From the NCBI RefSeq assembly GCF_000720485.1, contig NZ_JOAX01000001.1, positions 124,001 through 188,000 on the forward strand: 64,000 nucleotides of DNA. The letters are read 5' to 3'. Each line of letters starts with the position of its first letter. The first letter of the stretch is position 1. The notes beneath the pieces were generated by a model, which was not told the DNA's origin, made no database searches, and worked only from the letters and a program-made list of their open reading frames with translations. The position numbers were made by a program, and so were the translations under genes. The stretch is from Streptomyces ochraceiscleroticus. GTDB taxonomy: Bacteria > Actinomycetota > Actinomycetes > Streptomycetales > Streptomycetaceae. Shown here piece by piece: positions 46,591 through 54,326 of this stretch.

Positions 46591-48054
46591 CTACTCTCCC
46601 GCCGCGACAAGCTCTTCAACGGCGTCATGCCGGATGCGGTCCGACGGGACGCCGACGCCGACCAGCGCGTCCACACCGCTGCGGATCATGCCCGGCGGCC
46701 CCGACACGTACGCGTCGTACTCGCCCCACGGACCGTACTCCCGCACCGCGTCCGGCAGCCGCCCGCTGATGCTCCTGTACACACCGCCCGTCGGCCCGCT
46801 GGAGATCACCGGGCGCACGGACAGCCAGGGATGGGCGTGCTCCAGCCGCAGCATGGTGTCGATGTCGTAGAGGTCATGATCACTGCGAGCACCGTAGAAC
46901 ACTTCCACCGGGCGCCGGCGGCCGTGCTCGGCGACATCCTCGACCAGTGCCTTGATGGGCGCGATGCCCGTACCGCCGCCCAGGCACAGCAGGCCGTTGT
47001 CGGTGGTGTGGTCGACGGTCATCGAGCCGCCCGGAGGGCCGAGCCGGATGACGTCGCCCGGCCGCGCCCGGTGCACCAGCGCACCCGAGACCCAGCCCGC
47101 CGGTACCGCTTTGACGTGGAAGGAGAGCAGGCCGTCCGAGCGCGGCGCGCAGGCGAAGGAGTAGTGCCGCCACACCCGCGGCCACCACGGCGTCTCCACG
47201 CTGGTGTACTGGCCGGCGAGGAACGGGTACGGCTGGTCCGGCCGCACGGTGACGATCGCGATGTCGGACGTGCGCAGCTCGTGCGCGACCACCTCGGCGT
47301 CCCACCAGGCGGGCGCGGTGGCCTCGTCCTCGGCGGCGGCATCGATCATGATCTGCGAGATCTTGGTGTACGCGCGGATCCAGGCGGCCTCGGCCTCGCC
47401 GTCCCAGCTCAGCGTGGCGTACCGGGCGAGCGCGCCGAGCAGGCACTCGCCGACGGCCGGGTAGTGCTCGGGCAGCGTGCCGTACTTGCGGTGACCGCGG
47501 CCGAGGTGCGCCAGGAACTCGGTGAGCGACGCGTCGTCGTCGACCCGCTGGGCGGCGGTGAGCAGCGCCTTGAACAGCCGGTCGCGCTGCTCGTCCATCG
47601 AGACCGGGAAGAGCTGGCGCAGGTCGGGGTAGCGGACGAAGAGCAGCGCGTAGAAGTACGAGGTGACCTGCTCCGCCACCGGCTCGATCTCCGCCATCGT
47701 GCGCCGGATGAGCAGTGCGTCGGCGGACGCCTCGGCCGCGGCGGGCCGCTGCGTACGGACCGACGCCTCCAGCGCGGACTCGGGCACGGGCCCGGCCGCA
47801 GCCGGGACCTCACGGCGGGGCGGGAGCGTGGCCGTCCGGCCGGCGGCCCGGGGAGCGGCTTGAGGAGTCGTGCGGGGAGCGGTCGGCGGAACGGCCTGCT
47901 CGGCCGCGGATTCGGCTGTTCCGGACGATTCGACTGGTTCGGTCGAATCGGTGGGCTTTTCCGGTGACTTGGCGGGAGAGGGAGTGAACCAACCCCATGC
48001 GCCACTGTCACCGTCGGCGCCGTTACCGGCCGACTCAGTGGTCGGAGCGTCCAT
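46591..48054 (-). CDS. Flavohemoglobin-like globin-FAD/NAD(P)H reductase
   Basis: A 487-residue protein. A disordered Pro/Ala-rich N-terminal ~105 residues precede a globin domain (about 110-245) with B10 Tyr135 (SYFYALLF) and proximal His188 (GHRKYG...EHYPAVG). A ferredoxin-reductase module follows with RHYSFACAP (FAD) and LGGGTGIAPIKALV (NAD(P)H). The domain order matches Hmp-type nitric-oxide dioxygenase, but the long N-terminal tail is not typical. The ATG at 48054 has GAGGCAG upstream. The PPOX-like gene follows 3 bp later. Confidence 0.9.
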   Translation of the reverse strand: MDAPTTESAGNGADGDSGAWGWFTPSPAKSPEKPTDSTEPVESSGTAESAAEQAVPPTAPRTTPQAAPRAAGRTATLPPRREVPAAAGPVPESALEASVRTQRPAAAEASADALLIRRTMAEIEPVAEQVTSYFYALLFVRYPDLRQLFPVSMDEQRDRLFKALLTAAQRVDDDASLTEFLAHLGRGHRKYGTLPEHYPAVGECLLGALARYATLSWDGEAEAAWIRAYTKISQIMIDAAAEDEATAPAWWDAEVVAHELRTSDIAIVTVRPDQPYPFLAGQYTSVETPWWPRVWRHYSFACAPRSDGLLSFHVKAVPAGWVSGALVHRARPGDVIRLGPPGGSMTVDHTTDNGLLCLGGGTGIAPIKALVEDVAEHGRRRPVEVFYGARSDHDLYDIDTMLRLEHAHPWLSVRPVISSGPTGGVYRSISGRLPDAVREYGPWGEYDAYVSGPPGMIRSGVDALVGVGVPSDRIRHDAVEELVAAGE

Positions 48055-48455
48055 GGTCTGCCTCGCCTCGAACGGTCGTGGAGCGTCTTCGCATTCTTGA
48101 TCGGCAACCGCTAGCCGGGCAATACCCGCGAAAGCGGCGCAGCTCCGACTGGTGTCACACCCACCGCAGTTCCCGTCTCCGCACGCCTTCGCAGCATGTC
48201 AGCCCGCTCCCGTACGTACGGGCGGACAGCCTGAAGTCCCGGTAACAGCCGATGCGTTGCCGGTAGGCTGGCGGACTCCGGACGTGCGCCGGGATATCCC
48301 ACGGCGCGCCCGTCCGATGAATCGGATTCGACCATACCGGCAGCGGTCGAATTCACAAGTCCCGTTCCGCAGCAGCTCACCGACGTCCCGGTGAAGTCCT
48401 GGTGAGTTCCGGGTGAATCGGCCGGTGGCGTGACCGGCGGCGCAAGCCGGTGGAC
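48055..48455. other. Intergenic region upstream of the flavohemoglobin-like gene
   Basis: A 401-bp stretch between two minus-strand genes. It should contain the promoter of the flavohemoglobin operon. A CCCGTACGTACGGG palindrome lies near 48211-48224 and is the only clear symmetry. I see no RNA gene, repeat or small ORF with family similarity. Confidence 0.45.
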
Positions 48456-49097
48456 TCATCCGCCGGCCTTCCCGCCGAGCGTCAGCGCGTACGCCTCCCG
48501 CAAGTCCCGGCCCGCGTACGCGAAGGTCGCGAGCTCGCTGACGTGATGGTCAGCGTTCACCGCCACGGACGCCGGGACGGCCGCGAACAGATCCGTGTCG
48601 GAGCGGGAGTCCCCGTACGCCACGCAGTCGGCCCGGCTCAGCCCGAACGACGCGCAGAGCTCGTCGGCGATCCGCACCTTGGCCCCGGCGGACAGGATGC
48701 CGGCCGGGTCCACCCGCTCCCGGAACGGCACGTCCGGCCAACGCGAGCCGTACGCCGCGTCGGCGCCCCAGCCCAGCAGCCGGTCCACGAAGAACGACGG
48801 CGACAGGGAGATCACCGCGCAGTGCTCCCCGCGCTCGCGGATGTCGGCCCACACGTCCCGGATGCCGGCCAGCCAGGGCGCCGCCTCGAAAGCTGCCGCG
48901 ACATCGGCGTGGGTCAGCTCGGTCCACAGGTCGCAGGCCAACTGCGCGAAGCGCGGCGGGGTCAGCTCGCCGGCCGCGAAGGCGCGCTCCAGCTCGCCGG
49001 TCTCCCGTTCCAGCCCGAGCTGCCGCGCGATCTCCACGGCGGCGGCAGACCCGTAGAGCAGCGTTCCGTCCAGGTCGAAGAGGTGCAGCTTGGCCAT
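48456..49097 (-). CDS. HAD-IB family phosphatase (SerB-like)
   Basis: A 213-residue soluble phosphatase with motif I FDLDGTLL near residue 7, a helical cap, motif II VISLSPSFF (about residue 95) and motif IV YGDSRSDTDLF (about residue 163). The subfamily includes phosphoserine phosphatase and related enzymes; the substrate is uncertain. The ATG at 49097 begins directly with MAKLHLFDLDG. It is divergent from a membrane-protein gene 176 bp away. Confidence 0.87.
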   Translation of the reverse strand: MAKLHLFDLDGTLLYGSAAAVEIARQLGLERETGELERAFAAGELTPPRFAQLACDLWTELTHADVAAAFEAAPWLAGIRDVWADIRERGEHCAVISLSPSFFVDRLLGWGADAAYGSRWPDVPFRERVDPAGILSAGAKVRIADELCASFGLSRADCVAYGDSRSDTDLFAAVPASVAVNADHHVSELATFAYAGRDLREAYALTLGGKAGG

Positions 49098-49273
49098 GGG
49101 GGCGAGGGTAGGCGGTCGTACCGCGGGACGGGCGGGCCGGGGCGCGTCGGCCGCCTCCGGCCGGTACCGCTGGTCGGCTCCGACCAGTAGAGGTACTCGT
49201 ACTCGTCCGCGCGTACGGGCGGATACTCCCGCCGTCAGACGCGCGGCGGGCCACCGGGCGCGACGGTGGTGGC

Positions 49274-49858
49274 ATGCAGCAGCTCAGCCGTTCCGCACGC
49301 CGGGCCACCCTCGTCGTCCACGTCGTCGTCTCCGTCGGCTGGCTCGGGCTCACGCTCGGCCTCTTGGCGCTCGGCATCGCGGCATCGACCGCGGGTGCCG
49401 GTGCGGACCCGGGCGCGGGCGGTGCCGACGGGGCCGACGCCGCCTCGGAACTCGCCGCGGCCGCCTACCGCTCGATGAAGATCTTCATCGACTGGCTGAT
49501 CATCCCGCTCGCGCTGCTCACCCTGGTCTCCGGCCTCGTCCTCTCGCTCGGCACGCCGTGGGGGCTGGCCCGGTACCGGTGGGTGGTCACCAAGTTCTGG
49601 CTCACGCTGGGCGCGGCCCTCGCCACCGTCCTCGCGCTGCGTACGCAGATCGACGCGGCCGCCGGCGCGGTGGTGGCCGGCCGGCCGGTACCTCCCGAGA
49701 CCGATCTCGTGGTGGCACCGGCCGTCGCGCTCACGCTGTACGTCTTCCTGACCGCGATCTCCGTACTGAAGCCCTGGGGTCCGACAGCCCGCGGCCGCCG
49801 CCTGCGCGAGGAGCGCGGGCGGCGGCCGGAGAAGGCCGGCCGGGCGGCCGTGCGGTGA
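49274..49858 (+). CDS. Four-helix integral membrane protein (DUF2269-like)
   Basis: A 194-residue membrane protein with hydrophobic segments at about residues 14-36, 70-92, 103-122 and 145-165 and an Arg-rich C-terminus. The HVVVSVGWLGL start and SMKIFIDWLIIPLALLTLVSGL resemble small uncharacterised membrane proteins of the DUF2269 type. Function unknown. Its stop codon directly abuts that of the convergent HbpS-like gene (TGATCA). Confidence 0.68.
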   Translation: MQQLSRSARRATLVVHVVVSVGWLGLTLGLLALGIAASTAGAGADPGAGGADGADAASELAAAAYRSMKIFIDWLIIPLALLTLVSGLVLSLGTPWGLARYRWVVTKFWLTLGAALATVLALRTQIDAAAGAVVAGRPVPPETDLVVAPAVALTLYVFLTAISVLKPWGPTARGRRLREERGRRPEKAGRAAVR

Positions 49859-50296
49859 TCACTCCAGGCCGGCGGCCTGCCCGGCGGCGACGGCGATCCG
49901 GTGGTCCTGCTCCGGCGCACCGCCGCCGAAGCCGATGGCGCCGATCAGCCGGCCGTCGCGGTGCAGCGGTACGCCACCCGCGATGAACAGCAGCGGCCGG
50001 TCGAGGGCGGTCGGCAGCGTGTGGAAGAGGCCGTCCGGACGGACCAGGTCGACCAGGTCGGCGGTGGGCGCGTCGAGCTGCAGCGCGGTGTACGCCTTGC
50101 GGGTGCTGGTCTCGCCCGAGATCAGCACGGCGTCGTCGTCCCGCCGGAAGCCGAGCAGGTGGCCGCCGGCGTCCAGCACGGTGACGCTGCCGCGTACGCC
50201 TTCACCGTCGGCGGCCCGCCGCGCGGCCTCGACGAGGGCGTCGACGTCCCCGGTGGTGAGCGGACGGACGGCGGCGATGGTGTCGGGGGTGCTCAT
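49859..50296 (-). CDS. GlcG/HbpS-family protein
   Basis: A 145-residue protein of the family that includes the Streptomyces heme-binding sensor protein HbpS and GlcG. SVTVLDAGGHLLGFRRDD, SGETSTRKAYTAL and GGVPLHRDGRLIGAIGFGGG are conserved segments. Unlike secreted HbpS it has no signal peptide, so it is probably cytoplasmic. Heme binding is possible but not shown by the sequence. The ATG at 50296 has AAGGAGC upstream. It follows the MFS gene on the same strand after 127 bp. Confidence 0.85.
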   Translation of the reverse strand: MSTPDTIAAVRPLTTGDVDALVEAARRAADGEGVRGSVTVLDAGGHLLGFRRDDDAVLISGETSTRKAYTALQLDAPTADLVDLVRPDGLFHTLPTALDRPLLFIAGGVPLHRDGRLIGAIGFGGGAPEQDHRIAVAAGQAAGLE

Positions 50297-50361
50297 GGGG
50301 TGGTGCTCCTTGGGGGGGTGTGGTGGTGATTGGTACGAGGGGTAGTGCGTGGGGAGGGACG

Positions 50362-50399
50362 GGGCCGAGCGGCTTCCGGGGGGCCGAGCCGCTTCCGGG
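50362..50399. repeat. Two-copy 19-bp-period repeat
   Basis: GGGCCGAGCGGCTTCCGG (50362-50379) and GGGCCGAGCCGCTTCCGG (50381-50398) lie between the MFS gene stop and the HbpS-like gene. They are probably slippage products. Confidence 0.5.
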
Positions 50400-50423
50400 G
50401 GGGCGAAGTCGCCGCTCAAGGCG

Positions 50424-51662
50424 TCACGCCCGTGCGGGCTCCGCCGCGCTCTCCTCCGCCGTCGCGCCCGCGACGACCCGGCCGGTGCCGCCGGTGGCCG
50501 CCCGGTCCCGGCGTTCCAGCGCGGCCGACCAGAAGGCCAGTACCAGCGCGGAGGCCGCGAGCAGCGCGCCGACCCAGTTGGGGGCCGTGACGCCGAGGTC
50601 GGCCGAGATGACCAGGCCACCGAGCCAGGCGGCGATCGCGTTGCCGAGGTTGAAGGCGCCGATGTTGACGGCGGAGGCGAGCGTGGGCGCGTCCGCGGTC
50701 TGGTCGAGCACCCGCTTCTGCAGCGGCGGTACGGTCGCGAACCCGAAGGCGCCGATCAGCGGGATGGCGACGGCGGCGGCGACCTTGTCGTACGCGGTGA
50801 ACGTGAAGGTCCCCAGTACGACGGCCAGTGCCGTGAGCGCCACGTACAGCATCGGCATCAGCGCCCGGTCGGCGAACTTGCCGCCGATCAGGTTGCCGAT
50901 CACCATGCCGATGCCGAAGAGGACGAGCAGCCAGGTGACGGACCCGTCGGCGTACCCGGCGGCCTCGGTCATCATCGGCGCGATGTAGGTGATCGCGGCG
51001 AAGACGCCGCCGAAGCCGAGCACGGTCATGGCCATGGCCAGGAGGACCTGTGGGTTGCGGAAGGCGGCGAGCTCGCTGCGGAGGTGCGTGCGCTGCTGTG
51101 CGGTGCCCGCTTCGCGGCGGTCGGCCGGTACGAGGGCCGCGATGCCGAGCAGACCCAGTACGCCGAGCGCGGCGACGATGAAGAAGGTCGCGCGCCAGCC
51201 GACGCTCTGCCCGATGAACGTGCCGGCCGGGACGCCGACGACGTTGGCGACGGTGAGGCCGGTGAACATCATCGCGATCGCGCCGGCCTTCTTGTGCGGC
51301 GCGACCAGGCCCGCGGCCACGATCGAGCCGATGCCGAAGAACGCGCCGTGCGCGAGTGAGGCGATCACCCGGCCGGCCAGCATGACGCCGAAGACGGGGG
51401 CGACGGCCGAGACGAGATTGCCCGCGATGAACAGGCCCATCAGCAGCATCAGCATCCGCTTGCGCGAGACCCGGGCGCCGAGGACGGCCAGCAGCGGGGC
51501 GCCGACCACGACACCGAGCGCGTAGCCGGTGGTCAGGAAGCCGGCGGTGGGGATGGAGACGCCGAAATCGGCGGCGACCTCCGGCAGCAACCCCATGATC
51601 ACGAACTCGGTGGTCCCGATTCCGAAGGCGCCGATGGCCAGCGCCAGGAGTGCGAGAGGCAT
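50424..51662 (-). CDS. MFS transporter, DHA1 / arabinose-efflux type
   Basis: A 412-residue protein with 12 helices of the AraJ/YdhP-like drug:H+ antiporter group. The first helix reads LALAIGAFGIGTTEFVIMGLLPEVA, and loop 2-3 has LGARVSRKRMLMLLMG. The ATG at 51662 has AAGGG upstream. It is transcribed divergently from a MarR-family regulator over a 132-bp spacer with tandem boxes. This is the classic layout of a MarR-controlled efflux pump. The HbpS-like gene may be co-transcribed. Confidence 0.88.
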   Translation of the reverse strand: MPLALLALAIGAFGIGTTEFVIMGLLPEVAADFGVSIPTAGFLTTGYALGVVVGAPLLAVLGARVSRKRMLMLLMGLFIAGNLVSAVAPVFGVMLAGRVIASLAHGAFFGIGSIVAAGLVAPHKKAGAIAMMFTGLTVANVVGVPAGTFIGQSVGWRATFFIVAALGVLGLLGIAALVPADRREAGTAQQRTHLRSELAAFRNPQVLLAMAMTVLGFGGVFAAITYIAPMMTEAAGYADGSVTWLLVLFGIGMVIGNLIGGKFADRALMPMLYVALTALAVVLGTFTFTAYDKVAAAVAIPLIGAFGFATVPPLQKRVLDQTADAPTLASAVNIGAFNLGNAIAAWLGGLVISADLGVTAPNWVGALLAASALVLAFWSAALERRDRAATGGTGRVVAGATAEESAAEPARA

Positions 51663-51713
51663 GACTGGGCCCTTCAAAACGTTGCAGAGGGAGGTTGGAT
51701 GCGTTCACATTAA

Positions 51714-51747
51714 TTGCAGACGCGGGTTACTTGCAAGCGCGGGCTAT
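51714..51747. promoter_or_regulatory. Tandem 17-bp boxes, probable MarR operator
   Basis: TTGCAGACGCGGGTTAC (51714-51730) is followed at once by TTGCAAGCGCGGGCTAT (51731-51747), 13 of 17 bases identical. A further TTGCAGAG occurs at 51682. They lie between the divergent MFS and MarR genes, the expected binding region of the regulator. Confidence 0.6.
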
Positions 51748-51794
51748 TTCATGCGTGACCTACCCTGAGGGGTACGACCCAAAGGAGGGTTCTC

Positions 51795-52328
51795 ATGACG
51801 CAGTGCCAGCAGACGGTCCGCGCACCCGGCCTCGCCCAGGGGTGGTGCGCGCTCTCCGTCCTGCACGGCCGGATCGAGACGCACATCGAGCGCGCCCTGC
51901 AGGACGGGCACGAGCTGAGCGTGCGCGAGTACTCCGTCCTCAACGTGCTCAGCGAGCAGCACGACGGCGTGGGCGGCCACCTGCGCATGCACCAGGTCGC
52001 CGATGCGGTCGTCCTCAGCCAGAGCGCGACGACGCGCCTGGTCACCCGGCTCGAGGAGCGCGGGCTGCTGTCGCGTTACCTGTGCCCCGACGACCGCCGC
52101 GGCATCTACACGAACGTCACCGAGCAGGGCCACCAGCTGCTGGAGGAGGCGCGCCCCACGCACGACGCGGCACTGTGCGAGGCCCTGCGCGAGGCGGCCC
52201 GGCGCCCGGAGCTGGCACCCCTGGTGGCCGCGGTGGAGGGGATGGCCACGGGGGCGGTACCGGCGGAGGCCACCGTGTCGGCCGAGGCTGCTGTACCGGG
52301 CGGGGCTGCTGTGGCGGCTGGGGCTTAG
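51795..52328 (+). CDS. MarR-family transcriptional regulator
   Basis: A 177-residue dimeric winged-helix protein with the recognition region VADAVVLSQSATTRLVTRLEERGLL (quoted in part) and the wing YLCPDDRRGIYTNVTEQG at about residues 60-115. The C-terminal ~20 residues are Ala/Gly-rich and probably disordered. The ATG at 51795 has AAAGGAGG 6 nt upstream. It probably represses the divergent MFS exporter and itself. A cysteine near residue 4 and another near 97 (LCPDDRR) could be redox sensors; that is inference only. Confidence 0.88.
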   Translation: MTQCQQTVRAPGLAQGWCALSVLHGRIETHIERALQDGHELSVREYSVLNVLSEQHDGVGGHLRMHQVADAVVLSQSATTRLVTRLEERGLLSRYLCPDDRRGIYTNVTEQGHQLLEEARPTHDAALCEALREAARRPELAPLVAAVEGMATGAVPAEATVSAEAAVPGGAAVAAGA

Positions 52329-52454
52329 GGGGCGTCTGCGGGTGCTTGCCTACGGGCGCATGCTGTGGGCGCGCCGCGCGCTCCGGAGCGACGTGGTGTG
52401 CGCGACGCGCACTACCCCTGGGATGCGGCCCTCGCACGGCATATGGTCGCGGCC

Positions 52455-52907
52455 ATGAGCGATTTCAAGATCCGTCGGGCGGCCGAAGCGGACCTCCCCG
52501 CCATCGTGGCACTGCTGGCCGACGACGCACTGGGCGCCACCCGCGAGTCCCCGGACGACCTGACTCCGTACCGTACGGCGTACAAGCGGCTGGCCGAGGA
52601 CCCGAACCAGCACCTGATCGTCGCCGAACGCGCCGACCGCGTCGTGGGCACGCTCCAGCTCACCGTCATTCCGGGGCTCTCGCGGCGCGGCGCCACCCGG
52701 TCGATCATCGAGGGCGTGCGCATCCACTCCGAGGAGCGGGGGAGCGGCCTGGGCACCCGGCTCATGGACTGGGCGGTGGAGGAATCCCGGGCGCTCGGCG
52801 TCGAGTTGGTACAGCTGACCTCCGACGCCACCCGCGTCGACGCCCACCGGTTCTACGAGCGGATCGGCTTCGACGCCTCCCACCTGGGCTTCAAGCGCCA
52901 GCTGTGA
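52455..52907 (+). CDS. GNAT-family N-acetyltransferase
   Basis: A 150-residue acetyl-CoA-dependent acyltransferase. FKIRRAAEADLPAIVALL opens the fold. The acetyl-CoA loop is EERGSGLGTRLMDWAVEE (Q/RxxGxG/A-type, about residues 95-105), and the family's C-terminal AHRFYERIGF closes it. The substrate is unknown. The start is the ATG at 52455; an ATG at 52443 would add four residues. Its 3' end overlaps the convergent TetR-type gene by 17 bp. Confidence 0.9.
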   Translation: MSDFKIRRAAEADLPAIVALLADDALGATRESPDDLTPYRTAYKRLAEDPNQHLIVAERADRVVGTLQLTVIPGLSRRGATRSIIEGVRIHSEERGSGLGTRLMDWAVEESRALGVELVQLTSDATRVDAHRFYERIGFDASHLGFKRQL

Positions 52908-53778
52908 CCTCGGCGGGACCGTCGGCGGCCCCCGTCGTGGCCCCATTGGCGGACCCATCAGCGGACTCGGCGGTGATCCCGTCGGCGGGCTGCGCCTCAG
53001 GGGCTGCGGTGCCTCCCGTACGCGTCCTGGCCCGGGTCCGGTGCGCCTTCTGCCGGCAGGCCCCGCCGCAGTAGCGGGCGGGCCGGCCGGTATGCGCCAT
53101 ACGCACTGGTCCGCCGCATTCTTCGCACACAGTTTCGTTATTTTCTGCGGCTTCGAACGGGAGTTTCGTTACGTCCCGCCCGGCCCGCAGTCCGTCACAC
53201 ATCAGGGCCGTCATACGGCCCGTCACCCCCTCCCCCGGCGCCCCTTCCGGACCGCCGGAAGCCGCCGCCCGGCGGACTTCCATGGTCATGCACCCGGTCA
53301 ACAGCACGCGCACATCGGCGAGGGACACGTCCTTACGCACCGTGCCGGCCCGCTGGGCCCTGATCAGCAGCACTTCCAACGCCGACCAGAATTCCTCTTC
53401 CAGTCCCGGCAGTACGGGACGCGCATCGGTCACTGCCGCCCCTTCCAGCGCGGCACACATCGCCTTGTTCTGAGCGACCAGCCTGACCACCGAGGAAATG
53501 AACCGGAAAAAGACCTCCCCCGGGTCCGGCACATCGGCCAAGTCCCGCGCCGTATCGGTGAATAGCCGCAGCCTGTCCGCGACCGTCGCCCTGAACAAGG
53601 CGTCCTTGGACGGGAAATGGCGATAAACGGTGCCCGCTCCCACCCCCGCGCGCCGAGCGATCTCTCCAAGCGGAACGGTCAACCCGCGTTCCTCAAAGGC
53701 GGATCGGGCCGCCTGTAGCACGAGCGCCCGATTGCGTCGCGCGTCGGCACGCAATGCAGCGGACACAGTCTCCGGCAT
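52891..53778 (-). CDS. TetR-family regulator with C-terminal zinc-ribbon-like tail
   Basis: A 295-residue regulator. The TetR HTH (RAGVGAGTVYRHFPSKDALF, about residues 44-63) and helical ligand domain extend to about residue 205. An unusual tail follows: Cys218, Cys221, Cys237 and Cys241 in CEECGG...ARYCGGACRQKAH form a probable zinc ribbon, followed by a disordered Ala/Gly-rich end. Separate small proteins with this GRPARYC-type motif are common in Streptomyces, so this looks like a fusion. The ATG is at 53778. It overlaps the GNAT gene tail to tail. Confidence 0.82.
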   Translation of the reverse strand: MPETVSAALRADARRNRALVLQAARSAFEERGLTVPLGEIARRAGVGAGTVYRHFPSKDALFRATVADRLRLFTDTARDLADVPDPGEVFFRFISSVVRLVAQNKAMCAALEGAAVTDARPVLPGLEEEFWSALEVLLIRAQRAGTVRKDVSLADVRVLLTGCMTMEVRRAAASGGPEGAPGEGVTGRMTALMCDGLRAGRDVTKLPFEAAENNETVCEECGGPVRMAHTGRPARYCGGACRQKAHRTRARTRTGGTAAPEAQPADGITAESADGSANGATTGAADGPAEVTAGA

Positions 53779-54326
53779 TCTCCCGGCCTCCTCGAAAACG
53801 GCTGCACCTCCACCCCGGAAACCGCACAGATAAACGGGCCGGGCATTCCGATTCTAAGGGCCGCTAAAAGCATGATCGACAACCGCGCATCCGGCGCGCC
53901 GACGAAAAGAGCCGACGAAAAACTGCAACAGAAACGGGCCGACCCCTCCGTTTACTGAGGCGTGGTTGAACCACCCCCGGGGCGGCCGACCGCGAATCGG
54001 CCGCGAACTCCCCCCTGCGAGACTCGCCACCCTCCGCGGGGACTCGCCCTCACCCCGCCCGCACGGCACTCAACTCGCCCATAAACTAGGGCAGTTAGAG
54101 GGCTAGACGCTCCGTTTTCAGGTGAATTGCCGACGAATGCTCGCCGCCCCTCGGAGAACGCCCATTCCGCTTACGCGCCCGGCTCCGCTTCGCCCCCCTG
54201 GCGCACATGACTGTGGGGCCGTGTTTCACGTGAAACACGGCCCCACTCAGGCCATCTCCCGGCCTACACCCCTTCAGGCACTCGAATGGCCTACATCGAC
54301 CTCCGATGCCTCCCTCTGCGGCTCGC
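53779..54326. other. Intergenic region containing a parS/terminator palindrome
   Basis: A 548-bp gap. The left part should hold the promoter of the TetR-type gene. The centre is moderately A+T-richer than its neighbours (ATAAACTAGGGCAG near 54085) without a recognisable gene. At 54213-54246 lies the parS-centred palindrome described separately. Confidence 0.5.
54213..54246. terminator. parS: Perfect 34-bp palindrome: parS within a terminator-like hairpin
   Basis: 17-bp perfect arms, starting GTGGGGCCGTGTTTCAC, with GTTTCACGTGAAAC (54223-54236) exactly at the centre. It is about 80 bp past the stop codon of the minus-strand aminotransferase gene, where a transcription terminator would be expected. 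The RNA would form a long, loop-poor hairpin; no U-run follows, as is usual in actinomycetes. Confidence 0.85.
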
